Positions 1 through 12,800 of a stretch of DNA of 64,000 nt are shown piece by piece. Source of the stretch: Nepenthes gracilis (taxonomy: Eukaryota > Streptophyta > Magnoliopsida > Caryophyllales > Nepenthaceae). Each line of letters opens with the position of its first letter. Positions within the stretch are counted from its first letter, which is position 1. The stretch lies in contig BSYO01000024.1 of assembly GCA_033239525.1 (NCBI GenBank), forward strand, positions 5,975,991-6,039,990, written 5' to 3'. The translations under genes and the position numbers were made by a program. The notes beneath the pieces are model-generated. The model was not told where the DNA came from, ran no database searches, and was given only the letters and a program-made list of their open reading frames with translations.

Positions 1-763
1 AGCCACCCTATTGAGGCGACTCCATCAACGGCTCTCTGAAGACTAGGGCCTTGGCCTTCCTTTTCTGGGTGGCAGCTACCGCTCCGCTACTCGCGGGCTC
101 TCACCTAATGGCCGCGAAGAGCTTAGAGGTCAAGTAAAACCCCTGAGTGGCAAATGTCTTGATCTCCACCTAGATATGATCGACCAGATTTTTCTCCTGC
201 CTCTCTTCCTCCTCGCTAACGCTTTTCAAAAAGAAATCGCCCATGGGACCCCACTCATTGGGAATCTCCCACTCTGGGGGGCTACTAGGAAGAAAAAGTG
301 ATTCTTTTAATTTTTTCGAGTTGGGGTTCGTTTCTCGAAAACTGAAGCATGGACGATGAGATATCAAAATCAAATTCTCTAATTGGACAAAGCAAAAAAT
401 CACCTTCACCGAGCGTGCACAAAGCTCACAATCGTGAAGACAGGCAAAGACATTTATGGATACCAGGTAGCGTACGACATTAGTATGAAGTCGTGCCACC
501 AGAACGCCGAGTGCCTCAAAGATCCCATACAAATCTAGTTCCATGGGGAAGCAAAGCCCACCTCTCAGGTGGTGCTCATACACAGTAATAAAGCCCTCGA
601 GGGATGCATTTGCTCCTACCCCCTCGTCGGGAAGGGGATGGGCTCGGTCACTGGGGATATGGAAGCTAACCCTCAGAGCAGCAATGACGCTCTCTGAAAA
701 GACCGACTTGATGTCGCCTACTCTTTGACAAATGGTGGAAGAAGAGCTTTTCTTCTTCTCCAT
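1..763 (-). pseudogene. Gypsy-type transposon gag N-terminal domain (PF04195-like), partial
   Basis: An open frame runs on the minus strand from an ATG at 763 down to 170, with further decayed coding-like sequence to the window edge. The part translated from about 680 to 370 resembles the plant 'putative gypsy type transposon' domain (PF04195): a stretch with GFITVYEHHLRGGLCFP is followed by a hydrophobic segment rich in L, V and F. This domain is found near the gag N-terminus of Tat/Ogre-like Ty3/gypsy elements. I take the ATG at 763 as the start because it follows a TATA-like TATTTAAAT (about 814-822, minus) by some 50 bases; the open frame further upstream to 1111 looks like leader. No later gag or pol domain is visible before the edge. 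Seen: the open frame. Family call: from motif resemblance only, so moderate confidence. Confidence 0.5.
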
Positions 764-3700
764 GGATCCTCGAAGTAGAAAAGCGCAAAGTGTGAATGGC
801 ATGGGGAAGTGCCATTTAAATAGGCAATGCAAGAGAAGGTCAAGCGGCGTCGCGTGGGAAAACATAAGGGTCACCTCGAATATTGGCCATGATACGCGTC
901 CCTTCAGTAAAGCGCTGCACATCTGTCCAAGGTAATCTATTATGACACCTAACAAACAGCCCCCATCACTCATGCTACAGCCATCCGTTAGATCCCAACT
1001 GTCACACCATGCAGTTAATGCGACGATATTAGCCATCGAAAATGACGATAGACATCCATCTAACAACCATATCGGAATGGCAAAACAAGTCATTCGAACA
1101 CAACGAATCACAACTAATAAACTGCTCTATCACAAAGAAATTTTATTAAGAAATTTCATTGATAAAGTTTCTTTACAGGAAAAGCCAACAAGTGGTCACA
1201 AAATACGTCATTGTCTACCCGCCACGCTTAGCAAGATCAGGAGTCAGGAACTAGGTCAACTTTGTTTGCATCTGGGCACTTGCATTTCGAGAGTGTAGAA
1301 GGCTAACACGAAAGCCAGACATCGCTAGAGAAGCTATCCTTCGACTGAGTCGAATCCCTTCCCGGAACCTTCCTTCCAACATAGGCGCCAGGTCCTCTGG
1401 TCGGATCCTCGATCTCAACTCGGCCTCCAGCTACGCGTGGACAATGTGCTCTTCCCGGAGTCACACCTGGCACTGCTCAAGCTCCTCCTGAAGAACAGCG
1501 ATCTTGCTCTAGGCTTGTGAGTTGATGTCAGCCAGTTGCGATGACCTCGCCTCCGCCTCCAACCATGCTTGCTCGATGTAAGCCACTCACGCCTGACTTT
1601 GCTTGATCTCGGCAATGGCGGCCTACACCTGGATCTCGATCTCCTTAGTTGCCCACTAGGCACGACAGATCAACCAACTGGCTCCCTCATGTTCCCGGTG
1701 TCAAGAGGAATTGGAAGTCCCTTTGGATTCAAAGCCCGACGACGCTCTCAAAGGCCTCTCTGAGTGGAAACCTTTTACTGTCGCTGTGGCAAGCCCTACC
1801 TCATCATGGCCTCTCAGCCCTCGCTCTCCCCATTTGACTCCTTGGTTGGGGGCTCAAACCCCGAAGATAAGGACAATCCTACTAACAATCCTGGAGCAAT
1901 GCCGCACATCTCGTCTGCCATTATCGTGACCACAGCCAAAGGAAAGAGGGAACGAACGTAGGCTCAGATTTCGCGTCTCACAACAGAAAAATGAATGCTC
2001 AAATTGGAGAGTCCTTGGCGCTTAAATAGCCAAAATTTTCACATGAAGATGACGTCGCTTAACTAAGGGGAGGCGTTCTGCCGCCCAATGAAATCCCTCC
2101 ACGTGGCAACGCTCTGAAGCATCACACCTTTTCAAGAAAGGCAATTATGATGCGATGACTCTCGATTCACAATATATGTAGACCTGACATGGCACGTCCT
2201 ATATTCCAGTCACCCCAAGGCAGGATATGAACGGCACAAACTCCCAAGCGGTTCCTTCCAGAACATCCCGCCGATGGTCCAAGCACGGACTCGAGGGATG
2301 GGCACTGGCGAAGGCAACCAAAAGCCGCAGGGCACTCAGAATAAGCAAGCGATCAAACATGTATGGCGGCGAGAGGGCCCTATGGCTCTTGAGTCATACT
2401 GTTCGAAGTAGTAAAGAAAAAATTTAATGACATGAGAGATAAAAGGTAAAAATTAACGCTTTTATTCATTGAAGTATTCTTTACAGAGTACAAGGCTTGC
2501 ATTAGCACAAGTACAAAAGAAAAAGAGGTAAAGTAAAGTACAAGAAGCAGCAGAAGAGCAGCGCCACCGAGAAGGCTCGCCCCTGAGCATAGATGCACAT
2601 CACCTCATTCTGGTAGCATCTACCCTGGTGCCAATTCCCCTCCCGGAGGAACGAAGTGGATGTCGATCCCTCACTCCCGGTGAGATAGGCTCCGCCATAG
2701 TAAAGGAAAGGTATCCGTCAGGAGTCCCACCAAACTCGCGATGCACCTTCCTGCTTCCCAATGGAACTCTGGGACTCGTCTCCTCTTTTAGCCAGCACAG
2801 ATGAACGATAAGCCACAACAAGAGACAGCAATGGTATGCTTTTCAGGGAGCGGAGTCCCCGAATTAGCATGCTGGCCTCGTGATGCTCCCCCTGTAGCTA
2901 GGAACCCTGGCTAGCCGGAGAGAAGGCACATGACAATTACAAGGTGGCCGAACCACCCTCATTACAACAAGGAAGCATCCACGAGAGGAGTATGGTGAAA
3001 GGCTTTGAAAGAAGCTGCAAATCTTTTGCAGATCCATCCAATTCCTCTGTGAAACTCCACAAGGTGCAAGACGAGCCAAGGACTCGGCATTGCTTAACCA
3101 ACGAAAGGATAAGTGTGGGTCACCCAAGACGAAAACCTCTCAATTTATAGCTGCGTAGAAGGCTTGACGAGCTCCCAAAAAGGCGCGCCACCCGATGACC
3201 GTCAATTAGAATACACGAAGGCCATTAATGCAAAGTCGATTCCCAGGTTACGAATCTTTCCCAACAGAGCACCGAATCCTTGCGGCGCCCATGAAAGGCT
3301 GCATATTCGCATGGGGAAGGAGCGATGCCCCTGAGGATCGGAGACTGGCGCATCTTGAGAAGGCCCACGTGAACCAACGGTGGGACCCACCTTTGACATG
3401 CTAGGCCCAGCAATAGGCTGTCCCTGAGCATTGGGAGCTAGTGATGGGTCTAGCATGGATCTAAGCCGAAACCAACAAAGTCCAACTGGAAGAAGACGGG
3501 TTCGATCAGTAGAGGGGCCCAACCCAGCGACGACGTCTCAGGAGGTTCAGAAGCAAGGCTCACTTGGCACCCCAAGTACGTAGCCAATTAGTGTCGCTCG
3601 CACCCCTGTAGAGGCGACTTCAAGCTACCGACATAGGAGGCATTGGCTCAGGGATGCCAGCCAATGAGACATAAGGTTAACGCTGACAAACCGCAATACA

Positions 3701-4135
3701 TACTGTCCCAACAACAACTTAACCAATCCCAACGAAGTCAAATAGGCTTGCGTTGGCTATGCCCGACATTGCTTCCACGCCTCCACGAGACGAAAAATGA
3801 CACCGTTGGCAACCGCCAACATTCAGCGGCTGGCAAATCCCAGCAAGCCCCTTGTAGGAGATCTCATCTCCCAAAGCTTTCTTAAAGGAGTCTACAAATA
3901 CCCTCTCCATCAGCTAAGAGGAGAGGATTCCCACTTTCAAAAAAGAGCCAATGCGGTGACCTGAGATCAAGATCCCGATCCTAGCATCCAGTGCTCAAAG
4001 CAATGAGGAGGAAGAACTAGTTCTCTTCCCTCAAACCACCGCCTCCCTACGGTAACGATAGTGAGCCACTCCTAGCAGTGCACCAAAAGGAGCACTAACC
4101 TCCCTCAAACTTCCCACACACTCCTCGTATTCCAT
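764..4135 (-). mobile_element. Degenerate Ty3/gypsy-derived non-coding sequence
   Basis: This stretch has no credible gene apart from the decayed frame at 1400-1926. Its base composition is more balanced than the AT-rich DNA to its right, and several minus-strand TATA-like boxes (near 818, 2025 and 3148) are each followed by pyrimidine-rich leader-like sequence. It probably holds LTR and leader pieces of the elements whose gag fragments lie at 1-763 and 1400-1926. I could not find matching LTR pairs or a primer site, so element ends are not assigned; the right limit is placed where the composition changes. Confidence 0.4.
1400..1926 (-). pseudogene. Decayed gag-like reading frame with coiled-coil end
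   Basis: Read on the minus strand from a possible ATG at 1926, this frame begins MADEMCGIAPG. After interruptions it gives a strongly helical, Glu/Gln/Ala-rich coiled-coil-like stretch (about 1640-1410). That stretch has five in-frame stops, all TAG or TGA, none TAA. A TATTTAA box lies about 90 bases upstream (near 2025). The coiled coil resembles the C-terminal part of gag proteins carrying the gypsy-type domain seen at 1-763. It lies upstream of that domain on this strand, so the two probably come from separate or rearranged copies. The product is dead. What it was is inferred. Confidence 0.4.
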
Positions 4136-5340
4136 TATTTTTACATTTTCATCACGTTTACTTCTATGCATGTATTTTTCCATTCCTAAGGAAAGATTTT
4201 TAATTGAGCATCGGAGTGTTTACGGTAGGACAACCTTCCGTCATTCTCTAACCTCTTGTTTGTTGTTTGTGATACGTAGAGCCCAAGTTGAAAGACATAC
4301 AGATTGGACCTATTTGTAATCCGATGCACGTGAGATATTCAAAGGTTTTCTAATCTACACGACAATTCCGACCTAGGGATACATCAAGGAATACTTCTTA
4401 TAGGCAGTTGAATATTTTCCAGAAGGTTATGCATACTCTCTATAATATTAGAATAAACCATTATTATTTAGACTCATAGATAGATATATCTAAAAATAAA
4501 TCCTATAAACAACGTTAAACGCCACCTTTTTTTTACCCTTAGTAGTAAGTACAGTCACGAAATATGTTTAATATATTAGGATTTCTAAATATATAATTTT
4601 ATACAATTTTTTTTATAATAGTTCTAAAAAACAACAATAAATATGAGACTCTATAATAAAAATTTAAAACTTTTTTCTCTGTAAAAAAATACAAATCAAA
4701 ACTTTTCACTACATTAAAAAAATATAAATTCATATCAAAATAGAATATAGTCCTAATTGAAGTACTTACATCAAAATCATATGTAAAGTTAAATGCACAA
4801 CTTTATGATTTTTATTTGGAAAAAAATTTTCACATATAACAAATTATTTTAAAATATTTATTTAATCTGAAAAAATGCATCAACCATTCAAATTTTTGAT
4901 AAAATCCCTACACAACTTCAAAACAATAGGTAAAAATTATATGTATATAATAATATTCAAAATAAGGATATCAAAAATGGTATGCATGTATAATAAAGTA
5001 AGATATATAAACAAAATCAAAGAATTTCAATATAGACCAAGGAGGAATAATAAAAATACTTACTTTTAATATTAAATCTAACAGATTTGATAAAATATTA
5101 CTCTGAAATCCTCTTCCTTCTCTTCTTATCTCTTCTTCTTTTTCCTTTTTCTACTCAGAGCAGCATCACAATGGTGTAAGAGAAGCAAGCAACGGCTGGT
5201 CTTTTAAGAAGCACAAAGCATGCATAAAAAGTAGCTGCGATAGAGAACAAGAACCCATTGTGCGGACGGGTTGTTTCAAATTTAACATTTCCGTCCAAAA
5301 CAACCATTGTGCTTATCCTAGACCCCAAAATAGATCGGAA
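4136..5340. other. AT-rich intergenic DNA, no gene seen
   Basis: Long A and T runs dominate. The short open frames have no codon bias or motif. A pyrimidine-rich tract lies at about 5105-5155. I see no coding, RNA or element structure. Confidence 0.6.
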
Positions 5341-5375
5341 TCTCTCACTCTCTCTCTCTCTCTCCCCCCTCCCCT
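5341..5375. repeat. CT-rich microsatellite
   Basis: A run of CT dinucleotides grades into C-rich sequence. It lies about 415 bases past the uS15 stop codon, near or just beyond the transcript end. Confidence 0.85.
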
Positions 5376-5788
5376 TTCAGATGAAAGATTATTACGAAGC
5401 CACCTATTCTTAAGATGTCAGAATAATGTAGCATCCCCGCACCGTACAAGCCACAAATTATTAATAACCTAAGTAGTCCTGTCCAAAAGCTAGCACTGAC
5501 AGCAAAATGATAAAATGGCCCTCCATATACCGCGTACACAATATCAGCCATGAACAAGAAATAACAAAGATCAAAGATCAAATCATGAAATACCGCCTCC
5601 AATGGTGTCGTACCATTTTTTGCCCATACTTGGTGTTCAACACAATCATTCAGCATCTTGTCAGGGGACAGCAGGGGGAACAAGGAACTGAACACACAAG
5701 ATGTTTATCAATATTTTTTCAATTACCCCAAAATTGGATTACAAAAGAAATTATACACAGGTTGGTACCTGGTAATTTCGTGACCTCC
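5376..5788 (-). other. Likely 3' UTR and downstream flank of the uS15 gene
   Basis: This sequence follows the stop codon at 5789-5791 on the minus strand. It contains no conserved coding sequence. The poly(A) site cannot be fixed from the sequence. Confidence 0.45.
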
Positions 5789-5932
5789 TTAGTTCTTGTA
5801 ATCAGGGTTGTCTCGAAGGCTGAGTTTAGAAAGAACAAAACAGTATGATTCCCAGTCAGTTCTCCTGAGATATTTCAACAGACTCTTCCTCTTCTGCACC
5901 TTTGTTAGCAGGCCCTTTCGAGAATGCTTATC
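5789..5932 (-). CDS. uS15 gene exon 5 (C-terminal S15 helices)
   Basis: This exon is 144 nt after acceptor GTCCAG. It encodes DKHSRKGLLTK through LLKYLRRTDWESY to DNPDYKN and a TAA stop. It carries the rRNA-contacting HSRKGL motif. Confidence 0.92.
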   Translation of the reverse strand, partial: DKHSRKGLLTKVQKRKSLLKYLRRTDWESYCFVLSKLSLRDNPDYKN

Positions 5933-8900
5933 CTGGACCACGACAGGAGCAGAACCACATTATCATCATGTATAGACTACACCAACATCAATAACACATC
6001 ATGTCTCACTAGTCACTCACTATATGAATGATCCACAAACATTCTGCATCAACCACAAAATTCAACAGCTCTTCGCCCTAAGCAGGATTCATGACTGTTC
6101 TTTTCCATTTGCCTATCCTGCAACCGTTCTTTCGTCACAGACCAAAATACAGCTACACTGCAAGAGTATGGTTACATGGGAACCAATAGTCATACACTAT
6201 GGGATCCTTGAAAACAGACTTTTTAGGAGCTTTAGTACTCTGCTGGTATTGACAGGCTCTCTCAATCAAGTTTAAACATCAACAGACAAGACACACACTC
6301 ACCCAAAGCAGTCATTTAAAAGCCCCTAGAAGCCTTTAATGTGCCAACTCATGTAATAATACACAAAAAGTTCGCCTCAGAGAAGCAGAAAGTAAATCAA
6401 TACATTGACAGATGGAAACCACTTAATAAAAAAGAGGTGCCCAAGAAAACCATTGAACCAATTACCTAAAACCAAAGTGCTAGGACCGATCTAAAAAAAA
6501 AGGGATAGCCAAACCGTTCAGTTAGATTTTGGGTTGGAATGGCATTTTTTTCAGGTTTTAGTTTGGTTTTGGGTTTCCAATTTTTTATTTAACATTTACC
6601 CAAAGTAGCCATTTTTTCATATTTTTATACTCTTTATTTTCATATGTATATATTTATACATTTATATATTATGTGAGCATTTTGAAATTATAGATTTTAT
6701 GTTATTATAATTTTACAATTTGAGTGTAGATGTTATGCTATTGAAAAATCGATTAACCGATCAAATTAGTTCATCTATGGTTCAAATTATTGCCAAACTG
6801 GTTTGAGTCAAACAGTGAACACCCATAGCCTGCGGGGGAACCATTGCCAACCTCACCATTATGCAAAAGAACATCCCCTACAAAAACTAGTTAAATATAA
6901 AATCTCAATAGCCATCTTCTTAAAAGAAATGCTAACTCTTGATTGGAAATTCCGTAATTTCACATAATTTTTCTTCATAAACAAAAGAAATATGTCTTAG
7001 GAGGGGTTGCAGCTCTCTATGGTTAACTATTAAACTCCTTCATCCATCAAACGCCAAGAACCACATTCTTGTGAATCTAGCGTGAATGAGTTCAGGTTGT
7101 AAATGCTATTTGACATGGAATTGCTGACAGAATTTTAAGATCTTTAGTATAACATGATAACGTTGGCACTAACAATATGGTGGAAGTATATGCTCATCAT
7201 AGCTAGCAAAGACAATACAAGTAGAACAGGCTTCCTATATAGTGTAAAGCACCATCTTGAGTGAAAGAAAGAATAACATTCTTTGCTGAAAGTATTCAAC
7301 TCTGTCATTTCCCTTCGATCAAATTAGGTTAGACAAACTATTTTGACCACCAAGTTACTGTGAAAATATAAAAAGGTAGTCCAATACATAAGCTCACAAG
7401 TCGAGGGGTCCAGCCAGGTTAGGGTGGATATTACATCCTTACACCCTGCATTACAATTACAAGAAAGGTTTACCCACTTGTTTGACCCCGTTAGATCCAT
7501 TGCAAAATGGATTAACATTACTGTTACATCAAGGCTTGATCTCAAGTTAACATCGAGTTGTTATGAAAATTACAACTTGATGGTCTAAAAGAAAAACAAA
7601 TACATAAATAAATAACAATAATAGAAACTATCTAGCTAATTCAGAAGAAATAGGCTATGCCACTCATGGAACAAAGGGATTCAAGATAATGTAGTCACCT
7701 TTTTGTGTATAACAGCTGAGAGATGATTAATCTCTGTTGTCAGTTGTGCAACTGCAAAGCAAAATTAGATAAGTCGTGAGCTTCCCAATTCCTTTGTTTT
7801 TTTATTCCACATATAAGCCAAAGCTACAGAGAGTAATACTCTATGGGCAAAAGAATTACCATCCCAAAATATATCAAAGTTACGTGGTGTGATGGAAGGC
7901 TGCTAGTGGAATTCACAGGCAGCCATTGTGTGAGATTCAGGAAGGTTTGAACAGTGCCACATTGTTTGGGATATATTGGGAAGGCTTTTTCTACATAACC
8001 TAGTCATCCAATTTGCAAACCACCATCTAGTCAAAGGCAATCAGTCTAATCCAATAATTTGAAGGGTTTTTATCTTTTTGGCCAAGTAAATGTGATAATT
8101 CAGAGATTACCAGGTACACAAGTGATTATTCTTACGAACATCCAAAATAAATATTAGTTAAAATAATGCAACAATCATAGTTCCTACAGCTCTTAATTTA
8201 TCAAGATCCCCATGAAGCTTGAGGAAAGTGAAGTTGCAAAATTAGCTGTAAATTTTGCCAATATAAGAAACAAACAAAAAAAATGTAAACATAGGTTCAT
8301 CTTTGGCACTATTTTTCACATGTAAGGAGACAGCAAAGAAAAAATAAATCTCCTACCCAAGCCTTAGAATTTTACCTAAGCAATTATTAGAAAAATGAAT
8401 AACCCAATACAAGAGGTTACTGCATTGTAGGGTCTGACAGGGTAAAAAAATGTATAAAACATCCTTTCATTGAGAAAGGTTGTTTCTGTGGTTTGATCCT
8501 GTAGCCTTGAGCACAAAATAACCTTACCATTATGCCAAAAAAAGGATAGCTCAATGAACAATACTCCCACATCTTTGGATCAGGTGAGGGTAAATGCAAT
8601 CATACCCATGCATTGCATCAGAGCAGCTTCATATTGCATCAAAGCTCACTAAACAGATTGAGATGTTAGAAGTTCTGGATAGGTATCTACATCTGAACAG
8701 AATTTTTTTTCAAATCAAGAAATCTATATTCAGTTGCTCTAGAACAATTACGCAATCATCTAGAAGAAATATGAAATTCTACATCTGGTTAATTAACTAA
8801 ATTTTTAACTTGGGTTAATTATTTGTTTTGCATAGAGAAGGCTTATTACCATTCTTCTGTTCTATTCTTTGATAATTTTATTCTACATAATGGCGTATCA

Positions 8901-9773
8901 AATTTTATGTAATCCAAAAGAAGATCCCTATAAAAGCTTTTCAGTTTGAAAATATAAAATCTCCATGGAGATGGTATCTTCATAACATTCTTAAAGTCTG
9001 TTTAAATGAATTACAATAACAAATCCTTCAATGATTACAAAGCATATTTCATACAGGAATCATAACCAGCAAAAACATCTGACTACACTATATTATGTTA
9101 TTCCCTATTCATTGTATATTTTCCTTCAATCCTGTGGTTTTAGAAGAAAAGCTATTCTCTGTTCAATTCTAAATTACTCCCCTTGTATAAATATATCTTT
9201 CAGACCAAAATTGTAAAAAGAAAACAAATAAAAAAAGAACACATTCTGGAAGTTTCAAATCACAAATTAAATGGCCATAATAATTATTAGAGACAGTTGC
9301 ACATATTATGCACGCATGAATGCAAGAAAATTACCCATATGCATAGATAATAAATTAATCCCTATGCCAATTACTATTGTGACATTTTCTGTCTTTTTGA
9401 GAACAAATGACATCAACTGTAAAAGTCCAGATCATGGTGAGGTTACCAAGTGCTTACTTTGGACACGTGCAGATCCACAATCTGACTCCGACATCTTAAA
9501 CTCATCCCTAACTCTTTTTAGCTCAATCTTTGATTTCTCCGCAGAAGACAGATTATCTGGATGGAAATACTGCATTCAGCAAAACTGTATCAGGGCATCA
9601 TTTTGCCAAAAGTAATAGATCATGCAACAGTAATTGAAGTTGCCTATGTAGATCCATGCAGTGTTGTTAAAGATGCAAAGTGCAAAGCATAGTAAGGGGC
9701 AAAGCGGGAGGGGCAGGGTGTAAGGAAAAAGCTGCAGGCCCGATGGAAGTGAGATGCCAATTGATGAAAAATG

Positions 9774-9823
<50 letters not shown>

Positions 9824-12800
9824 ATAGGAAATACCGAAAAAACATTTCTGACAATAATTATAAACACATAATTAGTATAAAAGACTAATTACTAAGCACA
9901 ACTCACCATAAACACATAAAAATAATAATTTTATTAACAAATTATAAATACCATTTTCAACAAACTCACAGAAAAAAGATCATTATTTATTATCATCATC
10001 AAATAAAAATTCATATAAAAGACTATAAATACTAGGCACAATTCACAACAAGAATAATAAATTACTTAACAACATATTAATATTATTCTAAAAAAATCTC
10101 ATAGCAAAAAGAGTATTATTTATTATTATTATCAAACAAAAGTACATATGCTTCTTTTTCCTCAAATTATAAGTTTGGATGACAATTTCATCTATATATA
10201 TCTCTGTAAGTTAGAATCATCATTAACAAACTCTAATGGAATAGTCCTAAAAGAACATATCGTTTAAGGTTCACACAATTCCTAATTATGTGTGATGAGT
10301 AGCCTCATTTATTCGAATAATTTTAGTTACAAAACTCTTTGTCAAAAAATCATCCTTGAATGCAAATTTAATATCCCAATCATAATCTTCCTTCCTGCTT
10401 CAGTTTGAAGCAATTCCACTTCATATAACCCTTATTGTCACATGAAAGCACTCAATATTGTTGAGCATGGACCAGCTGTGACTCCTCTCCGACTTACCAC
10501 CTCTATCCTTTGATCTCCCATGCCCATGGTCATTAGTGGACACCAAGGCACTCAGTTCTCCTAAAATATTATCATTTCCTCTCCACCTAAACTTATTCAA
10601 AAGCAAGGAAGTGATAATCTCATCAAGACTAAGCGTATCCTTCCCGAACAATAGTGTTGTCGCTATATAATCATACAAGGTTGGCAACGAATCCAACAAC
10701 ACCATCGCCTGATCTTCCACCTTGATCTTCTCATCAAGCACAGATATTTTCATTATAATCCAATAACTCATCCAAGTGCTTCTTAAAGCTTCCCCTTCGA
10801 ATAACTGAAAGTCATAAAATTACTTCTTCACATGCAATCTCATCGTCAAGGACTTTTGCATCGGCCCTCAAACTTTATCCAAACTTCTACTAGATCTAAC
10901 AAGCCAATTGACTCCTTAAGAGTATTATCCAGAAGAAATAGTTTGATCGTGCAATTGGCAAAATCTTGTGTCTTACCACTCTTCCCTCGATTTCTCCAGC
11001 TTGTCATCATTCTTTATCAATGCTTTTATTGTTCCTTCTCAGGTCAAATAATTCCTCACTCTTTCTTGTCAAAAAATATATATATATATTTTGCCAATTA
11101 AATTGCTCAATAGAAAATGACAAGCTTTACAATGTTGATGCCATACCGAAAACTTACACTCTATAACTATTTGTCGGAATTCGAAACATGCACACCACTA
11201 GGGCAGCAAACAATCCCCAAATCTCCTATTGATTGTCAATCACCAATCTCTCATGTAAGTACAAGGAACAACAATATACTGTCTATCACACAAGTTGCAC
11301 AATAACAAATAATACAGAAAACCCTTAACCAAGAGAAAAATTATAAAACAAATTCTGAATAAATCTAAATCTACTATAAAGTGTTAGGTTACAAATAACC
11401 CTCTCCATGAGCCTTTCACAACAACCAGTTTGAATAACCGATTAAATAATAACTCCAATATACCTAACAATCATAAAGTAGAATACAATAAGCAAACGAG
11501 CTAACTAATCAATTACACGTCTTATGCCCAAAGCTAAAACAACATACTTGAGCTTGGTGAAAGATAGAACTTGAATTAGACCTCAACTGGATATTGAAAA
11601 TCTTCCCTTTCTCTCTTTTCTCTCTTCTCTCTCTTCACGTGAAGCGATTTTATGTTAAATACTCTAGATTCTTACCTAAAATTTGCATCGAGATTTTTAT
11701 ACCTGTTCTGGCATTCAGATGCCAACTTTAGTGTTTGAATGTCACAAGCAAAAAACCGCTTTCACGCACCTACTGAAATTGGCCCACGAGCATCACTTCA
11801 AGTGGCCCTTAGGTATGCCTACTACTAGAACACATGCATAAGCGCTCCTTATATATCCATTAGGAGCCAATCTCCTGCACCACTCCAAACTTTCCCTTGA
11901 GCAAATCCTCATACCAAAACTGAGCAAACCACCATAAGACAAAGCCATTAGGTGTGAGATTCACAAAGAAGTGATCCAAAATCTAACAATATAGTCCCAA
12001 AGGTGCTGCCATAAAAACAAATTAGGAACTTAAATCAAAACCTCAGCAGTGAAGTCTCAACTCACATGTTACCATGAGTGATCACTGAGAAGTAAGAGAC
12101 CACAGAAGCCCCAAGACAACAACAACCACTACTCAGGCAGCGAAAACATTAAATCTAACCAGTTCAGCTGGTTTCAGATGAATTTTAACTTATATTCTCC
12201 CTTTCCTTTGGCTTGTGGCAAAGATATCAGCCTACAATCAAAGTATTGTTATCAAAAGACTAAGTGAAGAAACCTAGATCTGTTCACATATGTACCATAA
12301 TTGACTGCTTTGCAGAATTTGCTCCTTTGTAGGGTCACCTACATTGATGGAAATATCTATCAATACTATACATATCAGTGTATATGTATTGGTATCAAAA
12401 TGCCCAATAGCAATATTTACCGATATCACAATAATATCACAATATGTTTCTATATTAGCTAATACGGCCCTATCATCCTCCAATTTTTAGAAATTTTTTT
12501 CTATCAAATATATTCAATATCGATATATATTATTTAATATGTTTGATACTAATATAACTGTAACTAATATTAATACCAATACTGATATTTTTATCAATCA
12601 CTATACCAAAAGTTTGTAAGCATTACAATTAACCACATACACCAAAGGACTGCTCCCAAGGAAGCAAAGGCACTCAAGTAAAAAAAACCATCTTAAATCT
12701 ACCGGATCAACCAAAGGATAGATTCTCCATCCTTCCGTCACCTTGAATAATACAAACCTCACCCCTGCTAGAGAAAAAGGGACACGGGGGGAGAGAACAG

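Noticed and set aside
5345..5695. 116-codon minus-strand frame with hydrophobic stretches
   Set aside because: It lies in the 3' flank of uS15, ends in the CT/GA microsatellite and shows no family motif. Chance frame.
9576..9871. Open frames on both strands with Val-Tyr or His-Ile repeats
   Set aside because: They are translations of the ACATAT microsatellite inside intron 2.
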